64,000 bases of DNA. It comes from Solimonas fluminis (GTDB lineage Bacteria; Pseudomonadota; Gammaproteobacteria; Nevskiales; Nevskiaceae). The notes under the pieces are model-generated. The model was not told the DNA's origin. It made no database searches and was given only the letters and a program-made list of their open reading frames with translations. The stretch lies in NCBI RefSeq assembly GCF_002930645.1, contig NZ_PSNW01000001.1, positions 488,600 to 552,599 on the forward strand, read 5' to 3'. Both the position numbers and the translations under genes were made by a program. Shown here in pieces: positions 34,387-47,260 of this stretch; position 1 is the stretch's first letter; each line of letters begins with the position of its first letter.

Positions 34387-35607
34387 CTACTTCTTCTCTT
34401 CCAGACCAAAAGCCTTGTGCAGAGTTCGCACGGCGAGCTCGAGGTAGTCCTGGTCGATCACCACCGAGATCTTGATCTCGGAGGTGGAGATCATGCGGAT
34501 GTTGATGCCGGCGGTGGCCAGCGCCTTGAACATCTGCGAGGCGATGCCGGCATGGCTGCGCATGCCCACGCCCACGATCGACACCTTGACGATGTCGGTG
34601 GCGCCGGCCACGCCCTTGGCCCCCAGTTCACCCGCCACGCGCTTGATGATCTCCAGCGCCTTGTCGTGGTCGCCGCGCGCCACGGTGAAGGTGAAGTCGG
34701 TGCTGCCGTCGGCGCCGACGTTCTGCACGATCATGTCCACTTCGACATTGGCGTCGCCCACCGGGCCGAGGATGGCCGCGGCCACGCCGGGCTTGTCCGG
34801 CACGCCGGTGACGGTGATCTGGGATTCGTCCCGGCTGAAAGCGATGCCGGAGATCAGGGGGTCTTCCATGCTGTTGTCCTCAAGCGTGATCAGGGTGCCC
34901 GGGCCATCCACGAAGGTGGACAGCACGCGCAGCGGGACCTTGTACTTGCCCGCGAATTCGACGGAACGGATCTGCAGGACCTTCGAGCCGAGGCTCGCCA
35001 TCTCCAGCATTTCCTCGAAGGTGATCTTGTCCAGGCGGCGGGCCTTGGGCTCGACGCGCGGATCGGTGGTGTAGACGCCGTCCACGTCCGTGTAGATCTG
35101 GCACTCGTCGGCCTTCAGCGCGGCGGCCAGCGCCACGCCGGTGGTGTCGGAGCCGCCACGGCCCAGCGTGCTGACGCTGCCGTCGTCGGTGATGCCCTGG
35201 AAGCCGGCCACCACCGGCACGATGCCGGCATTGCAGGCGGCCAGCAGCGCCTCGGGCTCGATCGACTGGATGCGCGCCTTCATGTGCGCACCGTCGGTGC
35301 GGATCGGCACCTGCCAGCCGGTGAAGGAGCGGCTCTGCACGCCCGCCTTCTGCAGCGCGATGGCCAGCAGGCCGATCGTGACCTGCTCGCCGGTGGCGGC
35401 GATCTGGTCGAACTCGCGCTGGCTGCCCTTGGGATCGATGGCCTTGGCCAGCTTGAGCAGGCGGTCGGTCTCGCCGGACATCGCCGACACCACGACCACG
35501 ACTTGGTGTCCCTGCTTGCGGAAGGACGCCACCTTGTTGGCGACATGCTCGATGCGCTCGACCGAGCCCATCGAGGTGCCGCCGTACTTCTGAACGATCA
35601 GTGCCAT
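34387..35607 (-). CDS. lysC: Aspartate kinase
   Basis: A 406-residue enzyme catalysing ATP-dependent phosphorylation of aspartate, the first step to lysine, threonine and methionine. It begins MALIVQKYGGTSMGSVERI, the kinase signature with KYGG. TLGRGGSDTTGVALAAAL (near 150-170) and YTDVDGVYTTDPR follow, and two ACT domains occupy about 265-406 (ITVTGVPDKPG, VSIVGVGMRSHAGIA). Length is that of the monofunctional alpha-type enzymes, which usually also encode a beta subunit from an internal start. 23 bp downstream of alaS. Confidence 0.97.
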   Translation of the reverse strand: MALIVQKYGGTSMGSVERIEHVANKVASFRKQGHQVVVVVSAMSGETDRLLKLAKAIDPKGSQREFDQIAATGEQVTIGLLAIALQKAGVQSRSFTGWQVPIRTDGAHMKARIQSIEPEALLAACNAGIVPVVAGFQGITDDGSVSTLGRGGSDTTGVALAAALKADECQIYTDVDGVYTTDPRVEPKARRLDKITFEEMLEMASLGSKVLQIRSVEFAGKYKVPLRVLSTFVDGPGTLITLEDNSMEDPLISGIAFSRDESQITVTGVPDKPGVAAAILGPVGDANVEVDMIVQNVGADGSTDFTFTVARGDHDKALEIIKRVAGELGAKGVAGATDIVKVSIVGVGMRSHAGIASQMFKALATAGINIRMISTSEIKISVVIDQDYLELAVRTLHKAFGLEEKK

Positions 35608-35630
35608 GACTCTTCGTGTGTTGGAGTGGG

Positions 35631-38255
<2,625 letters not shown>

Positions 38256-38405
38256 GGGCGGGGAAACGTGGTTCGGGGAACGTGGTTCCGGAAACGGGGA
38301 CCAAAAAGGGGCGATATGGTAGCCAAGCTGTTGACCTGCCGCCACAAAAGGGGGCGCTTCGGCCGGCTGAGGCTTGGCTCATAATGGTCCGGACAGGGGG
38401 TGCGC

Positions 38406-39737
38406 ATGATCACCGCGGCAGGCGAAACCAAGCGGCAGGACGGGGATACCGGCCTGCGCCAGCTGGGAAAATACGAAATCCGGGGGGAACTGGGCCGGGG
38501 CAGCTACGGCCGGGTCTACCGCGGCTACGACCCTTTCGTGCAGCGCGAGGTGGCGATCAAGGTGGCCGAGGGCCTGGACGGCGCCCCGGACGAACTGCAG
38601 AAGGCCTTCTTCGCCGAGGCCCGGGCCGCCGGGCGCCTGCACCACCCCGGCATCGTCACCCTGTTCGACGCGGGAACCGAGGGACACCTGAACTACCTGG
38701 TGATGGAGTTCGTGGCCGGCGAGACCCTCAAGCGCCCCTGCCAGCGCGACGCCCCCCGGCCCAAGACCGAGCGCGTGGCCGACCTGATGCTCAAGTGCGC
38801 CCTGGCCCTGGACTACGTCCACCGCAACGGCGTGCTGCACAAGGACATCAAGCCCGGCAACATCTTGGTCACCGAGGCCGGCCAGCCCAAGATCATGGAC
38901 TTCGGCATCGCCGCCCTGCTGGGGGCCGACCGTTCCGGCGGCATCAGCGGCTCGCCGCTGTTCATGTCGCCGGAACAGATCGAAGGGAAGACGCTCGGCC
39001 CGGCCAGCGACCTCTACTCCCTGGGCATGGTCATGTACCTGCTGCTGACCGGCGAACCGCCATTCATTGCCCGCACGACCCCGGCCCTGTTCGAGCGCAT
39101 CCTGCGCGAGCCGGCGCCGCCGGTGCAGAGCAAGCGCGGCGACCTGCCCGACCCGCTCTGCGAGATCGTCGACCGCCTGCTGGCCAAGGACCCGGCCGCG
39201 CGCCATGCCAGCGGCCGGCGGCTGGCCGAGGATCTGGCCCCGCTGTCGCAGGATCGCGGGCCGCGCCGCAAGTCCCTCAAGATGAGCCACGACTCCTTGC
39301 GCCGGCTGCAGTTCTTCCGGGCCTTCCGCAGCCCGGAACTGGCGGAACTGATGGATGCCAGCACCAGCGTCAGCTACCGCGCCGGCGACCCGATCATCCG
39401 CGAGGGCGAAACGGACAATTCGCTGTACATCCTGCTGATGGGCATCGCCGAGGTGCGCAAGAACGGCCAGATGATCGCCCTGCTGGAGAAGGGCGACTGC
39501 TTCGGCGAGATCGGCTTCCTCTACGCCGTGCAGCGCACCGCCAGCGTGGTGGCCGCCACCGACGTGCTGGTGCTGCAGGTCAACGCCGCGCTGCTGGACA
39601 GCATGTCGGACGAGTGCCAGCTGCGGTACTACCGCATCTTCTGCGAGAACCTGATCCTGCGCCTGACGGCGACCACCGAGAAGGCCTCGCAGCTGCTGCC
39701 CAAGTCGGACCTGGCGCTGGATTTCATATTGCCTTGA
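38406..39737 (+). CDS. Ser/Thr protein kinase with C-terminal cyclic-nucleotide-binding domain
   Basis: A 443-residue fusion. The Hanks-type kinase (about 20-285) is intact: GRGSYGRVYRG loop, AIKV lysine, HKDIKPGNIL catalytic loop, DFGIAAL metal site and SPEQIEGK activation end. From about 300 comes a cyclic-nucleotide-binding fold (FFRAFRSPELAELMD, YRAGDPIIREGE) with a well-kept phosphate-binding cassette GDCFGEIGFLYAVQRTASV. Binding of cAMP or cGMP could gate the kinase; that is inference. No membrane segment. The ATG at 38406 has a GGGGG-rich ribosome site; a GTG at 38400 is the alternative. Divergent from alaS, 150 bp gap. Confidence 0.9.
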   Translation: MITAAGETKRQDGDTGLRQLGKYEIRGELGRGSYGRVYRGYDPFVQREVAIKVAEGLDGAPDELQKAFFAEARAAGRLHHPGIVTLFDAGTEGHLNYLVMEFVAGETLKRPCQRDAPRPKTERVADLMLKCALALDYVHRNGVLHKDIKPGNILVTEAGQPKIMDFGIAALLGADRSGGISGSPLFMSPEQIEGKTLGPASDLYSLGMVMYLLLTGEPPFIARTTPALFERILREPAPPVQSKRGDLPDPLCEIVDRLLAKDPAARHASGRRLAEDLAPLSQDRGPRRKSLKMSHDSLRRLQFFRAFRSPELAELMDASTSVSYRAGDPIIREGETDNSLYILLMGIAEVRKNGQMIALLEKGDCFGEIGFLYAVQRTASVVAATDVLVLQVNAALLDSMSDECQLRYYRIFCENLILRLTATTEKASQLLPKSDLALDFILP

Positions 39738-39745
39738 GCCGTTCT

Positions 39746-39771
39746 CCCTCTCCCCGCTTTCGGGGAGAGGG
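39746..39771. terminator. Hairpin after the kinase gene
   Basis: CCCTCTCCCC and GGGGAGAGGG form a perfect 10 bp stem with a 6 base loop, 8 bp after the stop. No T-run. The same motif pair recurs around 59700, so it may be a dispersed repeat rather than a terminator. Confidence 0.45.
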
Positions 39772-39974
39772 CTGGCGAGGGCAGGACGCCCGAGGCAGGA
39801 CAACGCCTGGAGCGCTTGCCGAGGCGAGGGGCGGCTTTCGCCGCGAAGTAACGTACAGCCGTGACGCCATCCATGGCGGGGCGTCTGCTCCCACAACAGC
39901 CCCCCGGGGCGGCCATCCTTGGCCGCCTGTGCCCCGCCACGGCAACTTCATGCCGTCTTGCCTAGAATATCCCC

Positions 39975-40961
39975 ATGAATTCCCTGCCCTTCCTGCTGCG
40001 CGGCCTCGGCCTCGCCCTGCTGCTGTCACTGGCCGGCTGCACCACGCCCGCCCCGGTTCCGCCCCCGCCGGTGGAGCAGCCCCCTCCGCCGCCTCCCCCG
40101 CCCCCGCCGCCCAAGGTGGCCCTGGTGCTCGGCGGCGGCGGCGCGCGCGGCTTCGCCCATGTGGGCGTGCTGAAGATGCTGGATGCCCAGGGCCTGAAGC
40201 CGGACATGGTGGTGGGCACCAGCGCCGGCAGCGTGGCCGGCGCGCTCTACGCCGCCGGCTTCAACGGCTTCGACCTGCAGGAGATGGCCTTCGCCCTGGA
40301 CCGCGCCACGGTGGCGGACTGGTCCATGTTCGGCAAGGGCCTGATCCGCGGCGAGGCCCTGCAGAAGTTCATCAACGACGCGGTCAAGCAGAAGCCGATC
40401 GAGAAGCTGAAGATTCCCTTCGCCTGCGTGGCGGCGCGGCTCGACAGCGGCGAGGGCGTGCTGTTCCAGCGCGGCAACCTGGGCCAGGCGGTGCGCGCCT
40501 CATCCTCGGTGCCGGGCGTGTTCCAGCCGGTGCAGATCGGCGGCCACGAATACGTGGACGGCGGCCTGGTGAGCCCGGTGCCGATCCGCTACGCGCGCCA
40601 GATGGGCGCCACCTTCATCATCGCGGTGGACGTCTCCACCCCGCCGGCCGGCACCGCCAGCGAGGGCAAGTTCGACGTGCTGATGCGCACCTTCGACATC
40701 ATGGGCCAGTCGATCCGCGCGGCCGAACTGCCGCAGGCCGACATCATCATCAAGCCGGACCTGGGCCGCATCACCGCCACCGACTTCGAGAGCAAGCAGA
40801 TGGCGATCCTGCAGGGCGAGCGCGCCGCGCTGGCGGCGATGCCGCAGATCCGCGACAAGCTGGCGGCGCGCATGGCGGCGCCGGTGGTGCCGGCCCCGGT
40901 GCCGGCCGTGAACCCCGCCGTCAGTCCGGGTCCGTCTCCGGCTCCTGCGCCCCGCCCTTGA
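39975..40961 (+). CDS. Patatin-like phospholipase lipoprotein (RssA-like)
   Basis: A 328-residue lipoprotein lipase-type protein. Signal and lipobox LLSLAGC (Cys22), then an unusual polyproline linker (about residues 28-46, up to eleven consecutive Pro). The patatin domain follows: LGGGGARGFAHVGVL (oxyanion GGGxRG), GTSAGSVAGAL (nucleophile Ser in GxSxG) and DGGLVSPVP (catalytic Asp). This is the bacterial RssA/YchK class. The Pro linker probably extends it from the membrane. Its 3' end overlaps recX by 41 bp, tail to tail. Confidence 0.9.
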   Translation: MNSLPFLLRGLGLALLLSLAGCTTPAPVPPPPVEQPPPPPPPPPPPKVALVLGGGGARGFAHVGVLKMLDAQGLKPDMVVGTSAGSVAGALYAAGFNGFDLQEMAFALDRATVADWSMFGKGLIRGEALQKFINDAVKQKPIEKLKIPFACVAARLDSGEGVLFQRGNLGQAVRASSSVPGVFQPVQIGGHEYVDGGLVSPVPIRYARQMGATFIIAVDVSTPPAGTASEGKFDVLMRTFDIMGQSIRAAELPQADIIIKPDLGRITATDFESKQMAILQGERAALAAMPQIRDKLAARMAAPVVPAPVPAVNPAVSPGPSPAPAPRP

Positions 40962-41409
40962 GGGCGGCGCGGATCGGGCCGGATTCGAAGCCGCGCCCGG
41001 CCAGGTAACGGTACTGCTTCTGCCATTCGGCGGCGCCCGCGGGCGGACCGCCGAAGCGGCGGCGCTGCAGGCTGCAGGCCAGCCCGGTCCAGTCACACTC
41101 CGCCGCTTCCAGGGCCGCGGAGATGTCCTCGCGCGGCACCCGGGCCGCTTCCAGCTCCGCCACGATGCGCAGGCGGCCGTAACCCTGCTGCACGCGGTTG
41201 CGCACCAGCATCTCGGCATAACGGGAATCGGACTGCCAGCCGCGTTCGGACAGGCCCTCCACCACCTCGGCGGCGGTGTCGGCGTCGTGGCCGCGGCGCT
41301 TGAGCTTGGCCTGGAGTTCGGCGGCGGAATGCTCGCGCCGGCCGAGCGCCCGCAACGCGGAGTCGCGGGCGCCGGTGGCGTCGAGGGGCTTGCGCGGCCT
41401 GCCCGCCAC
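40921..41409 (-). CDS. recX: Regulatory protein RecX
   Basis: A 162-residue helical protein that modulates RecA filaments. Family segments: ALRALGRREHSAAELQAKLKRRG, VVEGLSERGWQSDSRYAEMLVRNRV, GYGRLRIVAEL and FGGPP...EWQKQYRYLAGRGF. The repeat of three-helix units is as expected. Located 47 bp downstream of recA in the same direction. Its last 41 bp overlap the end of the patatin gene. Confidence 0.95.
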   Translation of the reverse strand: MAGRPRKPLDATGARDSALRALGRREHSAAELQAKLKRRGHDADTAAEVVEGLSERGWQSDSRYAEMLVRNRVQQGYGRLRIVAELEAARVPREDISAALEAAECDWTGLACSLQRRRFGGPPAGAAEWQKQYRYLAGRGFESGPIRAALKGGAQEPETDPD

Positions 41410-41456
41410 GCCAGCCCCCTAGGAACCTATCCGTGCATCGGACACGGACAGGCTTA

Positions 41457-42512
41457 CTACTTGCTGCTCGCGGCCTTGCCGCTGGCGGGAGCGGCGGCAG
41501 CCGCCGCGGCGATGGCGGCCTTGGACGGGTTCAGCTTCTCCCGGATCGAGGCTTCCAGCCTGGCGGCGATCTCGGGGTTGTCGCGCAGATAGATGCGCGC
41601 GTTGTCCTTGCCCTGGCCGATCTTGTTGCCGTCGTAGGCGAACCAGGCGCCGGACTTCTCGACCAGGCCGTTGTCCACGCCCAGGTCGATCAGCTCGCCG
41701 AGCTTGGAGATGCCCTCGTTGTAGAGGATCTCGAAATGGGCCTCGCGGAACGGCGGCGCCATCTTGTTCTTGACGATCTTGACACGGGTCTCGTTGCCGA
41801 CGACCTCCTCGCCCTTCTTGATCGCACCGGTGCGGCGGATGTCCAGGCGCACCGAGGCGTAGAACTTCAGCGCGTTGCCGCCCGTGGTGGTTTCCGGCGA
41901 GCCGTACATCACGCCGATCTTCATGCGGATCTGGTTGATGAAGATCACCAGGCACTTGGAACGGGAGATGTTGCCGGTGAGCTTGCGCAGGGCCTGGGAC
42001 ATCAGGCGGGCCTGCACGCCGACCACGGAGTCGCCCATCTCGCCCTCGATTTCCGCCTTGGGCACCAGGGCCGCCACGGAGTCGATGACGATGATGTCGA
42101 CGCTGTTGGAGCGCACCAGCATGTCGCAGATTTCCAGGGCCTGCTCGCCGGTGTCCGGCTGCGAGATCACCAGTTCCTCGATCTTCACGCCCAGCTTCTG
42201 GGCGTAGTTCACGTCCAGGGCATGCTCGGCGTCGATGAAGGCGGCGACGCCACCGGCCTTCTGGCATTCGGCCACGGCATGCAGGGTCAGGGTGGTCTTG
42301 CCCGAGGATTCCGGGCCGTAGATCTCGACGACGCGGCCGCGCGGCAGGCCGCCGATGCCCAGGGCCGTGTCCAGGGTCAGGGAGCCGGTGGAAACCACCT
42401 CGACGTCCTTGGGACCTTCGCCCGGCGTCATCTTCATGATGGCGCCCTTTCCGAACTGCTTCTCAATCTGGGACAACGCGGCTTCTAGGGCTTTCTGGCG
42501 GTTCGGATCCAT
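41457..42512 (-). CDS. recA: Recombinase A
   Basis: A 351-residue recombinase. Walker A is [13 protein letters not shown], Walker [14 protein letters not shown], and the LNQ-like ssDNA loop [30 protein letters not shown] is split around residues 195-225. The carboxy tail is Ala/Lys-rich ([17 protein letters not shown]) and unusual in composition but normal in length. Start at MDPNRQKAL, as in relatives. No perfect CTGT-N8-ACAG LexA box was found in the 158 bp upstream; a CTGT half site occurs. Confidence 0.98.
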   Translation of the reverse strand: MDPNRQKALEAALSQIEKQFGKGAIMKMTPGEGPKDVEVVSTGSLTLDTALGIGGLPRGRVVEIYGPESSGKTTLTLHAVAECQKAGGVAAFIDAEHALDVNYAQKLGVKIEELVISQPDTGEQALEICDMLVRSNSVDIIVIDSVAALVPKAEIEGEMGDSVVGVQARLMSQALRKLTGNISRSKCLVIFINQIRMKIGVMYGSPETTTGGNALKFYASVRLDIRRTGAIKKGEEVVGNETRVKIVKNKMAPPFREAHFEILYNEGISKLGELIDLGVDNGLVEKSGAWFAYDGNKIGQGKDNARIYLRDNPEIAARLEASIREKLNPSKAAIAAAAAAAPASGKAASSK

Positions 42513-42670
42513 GGCGTTCGGGGCTCGGGGCGGTAGATAAATCAGAGTAGGCAATTATCCCACAGCACCTGGCGGCGTGGGACGACAGGGAAGCGTATAT
42601 CACGTCACGGCGGCGATCGCCGCCAGGACCTACAATATGGTTCAGTGTTCAGGTTTCCAGGGATGGGGTC

Positions 42671-43705
42671 ATGCGTCGTCTTTCTGCTGCCTTGCTGGCC
42701 TGCTGTGCCGCCTTCATGCCGGGCGCAGCCTCCGCCGATCTCGATCTCGGCGCCATCATCGGCGGCTGGTCCGACGGCCTGGGCCGGCTCGGGGAAGGCC
42801 TGGCGGAGGGCCTGGGCCGCGGGCTGGGGCTGTCCCTGCAGCACCTGAACCACCGCTACCTGTTCCCCACCGAAGGCACCGTCAGCTTCGAGGAAACCTT
42901 CACCTGGCAGGGGCGCGAGCGCAAGGTGCTGTTCATCCGGCCCGAGGCCGCCTCGGCCGCCCCGGCCCCGGCGGTGGTGCTGCTGCACTACAACGGCGGC
43001 ACCAGCCAGGTCATCGCCAACATGACCTATGCCGGCGAACTGGCCCGCGACGTCGGCGCCTGGGTGATCGTGCCCGAGGGCATCGGCAAGAAGTGGAACG
43101 ACGACCCCGCCGCCTGGAACCAGAGCGTGGACGACGTCGGATTCCTGGCCCAGGTCATCCAGTCCAGCGTGGCGAGGCATGGCCTGGACGGCAAGCGCGT
43201 CTACATGGCCGGCATGTCCAACGGCGGCTTCATGACCAGCCGCTTCGCCTGCGAGCGCCCCGACCTGATCGCCGCCGGCGCCTCGGTGGTGGCCACGATG
43301 CGACAGGGCCTCAACGCCTCCTGCAGCCCCTCGCGCGCCGTGCCGATGACCTTCATGCTGGGCACCGCCGACAGCCGCGTGAACTACTCGCGCACCAGCG
43401 CCTGGGTGCTGCTCTCCGGCCCCGATACGATGAAGCGCTGGATGGGCATCCACAACTGTGACGCCAGCAAGGTCGTGACCACGCCGCTGCCGGACCTGGA
43501 CCCCAAGGACAGGACCACCACCCAGCGCCTGCGCAACGATGTCTGCGCCTCGGGCGGCGCGGTGGAAATGTACGTGGTCGACGGCGGCGGCCATACCTGG
43601 CCGCAGGGCGACAGCCGCTACACGGTGGCGCTGGGCCGCACCGCCAAGGACTTCAGCGGCACCTTCGCCGCCTGGGACTTCTTCCAGCAGTTCACGCTGC
43701 CCTGA
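42671..43705 (+). CDS. Secreted LpqC/PHB-depolymerase-like esterase, second copy
   Basis: A 344-residue exported hydrolase. Signal peptide LLACCAAFMPGAASA then a helical stretch (LGAIIGGWSDGLGRLGEGL) absent from the paralogue at 16958. The catalytic region has VVLLHYNGGTSQ, the nucleophile elbow YMAGMSNGGFM and GGGHTWPQG with the His. KWNDDPAAWNQSVDDVGF is the family pattern seen in both copies. The oxyanion HG of the first copy is here HYNGG. It is divergent from recA and convergent with thpR, with a shared terminator. Confidence 0.87.
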   Translation: MRRLSAALLACCAAFMPGAASADLDLGAIIGGWSDGLGRLGEGLAEGLGRGLGLSLQHLNHRYLFPTEGTVSFEETFTWQGRERKVLFIRPEAASAAPAPAVVLLHYNGGTSQVIANMTYAGELARDVGAWVIVPEGIGKKWNDDPAAWNQSVDDVGFLAQVIQSSVARHGLDGKRVYMAGMSNGGFMTSRFACERPDLIAAGASVVATMRQGLNASCSPSRAVPMTFMLGTADSRVNYSRTSAWVLLSGPDTMKRWMGIHNCDASKVVTTPLPDLDPKDRTTTQRLRNDVCASGGAVEMYVVDGGGHTWPQGDSRYTVALGRTAKDFSGTFAAWDFFQQFTLP

Positions 43706-43712
43706 GCCCATG

Positions 43713-43752
43713 CAAAAAGCCCGCAGCGCATCTTCGCGCTGCGGGCTTTTTG
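43713..43752. terminator. Bidirectional terminator between esterase and thpR
   Basis: CAAAAAGCCCGCAGCGC and GCGCTGCGGGCTTTTTG form a 17 bp stem with a 6 base loop and A/T-runs on both sides, between convergent genes. Confidence 0.9.
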
Positions 43753-43765
43753 CTGTCCGGCGAAT

Positions 43766-44359
43766 CTAGAACAGGCCGAGCTGCTTCTGCGGCGGCGGCG
43801 CGGGCGGCTCGCCGTCGCCGTCCAGCTTCCAGCGCCCCAGGACCTCGTAGCTCATCGGCTTCTGGTCCAGGCGGCTGCGCAGCAGCACGAACTCGTCCAC
43901 GTTCCAGGCGATGGGCCTGATCGGCGTCACCGGCAGGGGCAGGTGCGCGTCGCGCAGGATCGTCAGGTGCGGCACGAACTTCATGCGCTCCGGCAGCACC
44001 CGCGCCGACAGCATCGCCTCGTTGATGCGCTCATGGAGCTGCGTCAACCCCGGAGGGGTTTCGCGCGGCCCCAGCCACCAGGGGATCTTCTTGTTGGCGC
44101 GGAAGCTGCTCGCCAGCTCCAGGTTCAGCGCGAACGGCGCCGACTTGACCCTGGCGGCGGCCCTCAGCGCCGCCTGCTCCGATTCCGGCGACACCGTGTC
44201 ACCCAGGAACAGCAGGGTGATGTGATAGCGCTCCGGGCTGGACAGGTAGCCGCCGGGCTGCATCTTCAGGCGCAGCTCGCGCGCGGCCTCGTCGCAGGCG
44301 CGGCGCTGGGCCTCGCCCGGCCACAGCGCGAAGAACAGGCGGTTGAGCTTGAGCATCAT
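43766..44359 (-). CDS. thpR: RNA 2',3'-cyclic phosphodiesterase (2'-5' RNA ligase family)
   Basis: A 197-residue two-histidine phosphoesterase. The two HxT motifs are HITLLFLG (near residue 46) and HLTILR (near 128), at the expected distance. It starts LNRLFFALWP, the family opening. The start overlaps the pncC stop as ATGA at 44359, so translation is coupled. It hydrolyses 2',3'-cyclic phosphate ends of RNA. Confidence 0.93.
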   Translation of the reverse strand: MMLKLNRLFFALWPGEAQRRACDEAARELRLKMQPGGYLSSPERYHITLLFLGDTVSPESEQAALRAAARVKSAPFALNLELASSFRANKKIPWWLGPRETPPGLTQLHERINEAMLSARVLPERMKFVPHLTILRDAHLPLPVTPIRPIAWNVDEFVLLRSRLDQKPMSYEVLGRWKLDGDGEPPAPPPQKQLGLF

Positions 44360-44847
44360 GCCGCCGACTCCAGCCGCTGCAGCAGGCCCGCGAGAGCCGC
44401 CTGCAGTGCCTGCTCCCGGATGGCTTCGCGGTCGCCGTCGAACAGGAAGTGCTGCGCTTCCGCCTTCACGCCGTCCGCCCCGCGGCGCGACCAGCCGATC
44501 CAGACCGTGCCCACCGGCTTGGCCGGCGTACCGCCCGAGGGACCGGCAACCCCGCTGACCGCGATGCCCCACTGGACCGGGCAACGGCGGATCAGGCCCT
44601 CGCCCATCGCCTCCACGGTCGGCCCGCTGACCGCCCCGTGAGCGATCAGCACGTCCTCGGGCACGCCCAGCAATTCGGCCTTGGAGCGGTTGGAGTAGGT
44701 GATGAAGCCGCGTTCGAACCAGGCGGAGGAGCCCGCCAGGTCGGTCAGGGTCTTGGCGATCAGGCCGCCGGTACAGGACTCGGCGCAGGCCAGCATCTCG
44801 CCGCGGCGCAGCAGGAGTTCCGCAATCTGTTCGACCAGCGTGGGCAT
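44356..44847 (-). CDS. pncC: Nicotinamide-nucleotide amidase (CinA C-terminal family)
   Basis: A 163-residue enzyme that converts NMN to nicotinate mononucleotide in pyridine-nucleotide recycling. The family signature is ACAESCTGGLIA with the catalytic Ser/Thr, then FITYSNRSKAELLGV and VSGVAGPSGGTPAKPVGTVWIGW. It is the stand-alone amidase, without the CinA amino domain. The usual pncC-recA linkage is preserved but separated by thpR and the esterase. Confidence 0.95.
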   Translation of the reverse strand: MPTLVEQIAELLLRRGEMLACAESCTGGLIAKTLTDLAGSSAWFERGFITYSNRSKAELLGVPEDVLIAHGAVSGPTVEAMGEGLIRRCPVQWGIAVSGVAGPSGGTPAKPVGTVWIGWSRRGADGVKAEAQHFLFDGDREAIREQALQAALAGLLQRLESAA

Positions 44848-44993
44848 GGCGGCATTTTAAGGATTCCGGGGTCGCCGTAGCGAGAAATCCTGCCCAGGAG
44901 CGGCAGCACCACACCCCCGGGTAGGTTGGCGCCGGCGCGGGGATGCGATAATGGCGGTCCCGTATCAGCAAACCAGCGCAGGATTCTTCTCCG

Positions 44994-46181
<1,188 letters not shown>

Positions 46182-46203
46182 GGCGGTAGACGCGGTATAA
46201 GAC

Positions 46204-46230
46204 AGGGGCGGCCACAGGCCGCCCCTTTTG
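46204..46230 (+). terminator. Terminator after thiolase gene
   Basis: AGGGGCGGCC and GGCCGCCCCT form a 10 bp stem around ACA, followed by TTTTG, 22 bp after the stop. Confidence 0.85.
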
Positions 46231-46270
46231 TTTGCGGGCACTAAAAGAATTTCAGAGCGGAGGAGAGCAC

Positions 46271-47260
46271 ATGCGGACGAGGACCTGGTCGGCCCTGGCG
46301 GCGGCCCTGCTGCTGGCGGGTTGCGGCGGCGGCAGCGGCGGCAGCGATGACAGCGGCGACGACGGCCGCAACGGCACGGTGGACCCCGCGACGCTCTGCG
46401 TCGAAAGCGGCTGCGGCGAGAAGACCGTGCTGCTGACCATCCCCGATGCCGAGAACCTGCTGTTCTCCACCGATGGCCGCCTGTTCGTCTCCGGCGGCAC
46501 CAACGTCTACGAGGTCACGCGCGACGGTGCGGAGTGGATGGCCACGCCGCTGCTGGACGGCAGCTGCAACTTCACCGGCCTGGCCATCCAGCGCGACACG
46601 CTCTACGCCAACTGCTTCGACAAGCAGCTCTATGCCGCGCGCCTCACGGCGCATCCGCGGCTGCAGCCGATCCACCAGTACGACATCGCGGCCCCCAACG
46701 GCCTCACCGACGGCCCCGACCATACGCTGTACCTGGCCAACGGCCCGCTGGCGACCAATGCCCTGCCCAATCCCCAGGTCCGCCGGCTGAAGCTCGACCC
46801 GCAGGATCCGATGAAGGTCGTGTCCGACGAGGTCTGGACGCGCCAGGGGCTGCTCGGCCCCAACGGCGTGCAGCGCAAGGACCGCACCCTCTACGTCAGC
46901 AATACCGGCCTCGGCGGCCTCGCCGAGATCCGTGCCTACGACATCCAGGCCGACGGCAGCGCCGGCCCCGGCCGGCAGGTGGCGAGCCTGCTGACGGTGC
47001 CGGACGACTTCAGCATCGTGCGCGACTCCTTCCTGGTGGCCGGCTTCGGCACCAGCCAGATCAGCCTGGTCGGCCCCGACGGCAGCATCTCCAGCACGGC
47101 GCTGCTGAGCTTCAGCTTCCCCTCGCAGGTGCGCGTGGGGCGGCCGCCGCTGTTCGCCCCCACCGACATCCTGGTCACGGAGAAGGGCATCCTGGGCGAC
47201 AATGTCTCCCCGATCGGCAACCGCCTCTCGGTCTTCCGACGCAAAGCCACCACACCATGA
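46271..47260 (+). CDS. SMP-30/strictosidine-synthase-like propeller lipoprotein
   Basis: A 329-residue lipoprotein (lipobox LLLAGC, then GGGSGGSDDSGDD spacer). The mature part is a six-bladed propeller of the SMP-30/gluconolactonase type: NLLFSTDGRLFVSGG, GLTDGPDHTLYLAN, PNGVQRKDRTLYVSN and ILVTEKGILGDNVS. A second family member is at 50780. Its stop overlaps the next start as ATGA. GGAGGAGAG precedes the ATG. Substrate unknown; probably periplasmic. Confidence 0.8.
   Translation: MRTRTWSALAAALLLAGCGGGSGGSDDSGDDGRNGTVDPATLCVESGCGEKTVLLTIPDAENLLFSTDGRLFVSGGTNVYEVTRDGAEWMATPLLDGSCNFTGLAIQRDTLYANCFDKQLYAARLTAHPRLQPIHQYDIAAPNGLTDGPDHTLYLANGPLATNALPNPQVRRLKLDPQDPMKVVSDEVWTRQGLLGPNGVQRKDRTLYVSNTGLGGLAEIRAYDIQADGSAGPGRQVASLLTVPDDFSIVRDSFLVAGFGTSQISLVGPDGSISSTALLSFSFPSQVRVGRPPLFAPTDILVTEKGILGDNVSPIGNRLSVFRRKATTP

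Noticed and set aside
42513-42670. LexA box before recA
   Set aside because: Only a CTGT half site was found; no CTGT-N8-ACAG could be read in the 158 bp upstream.
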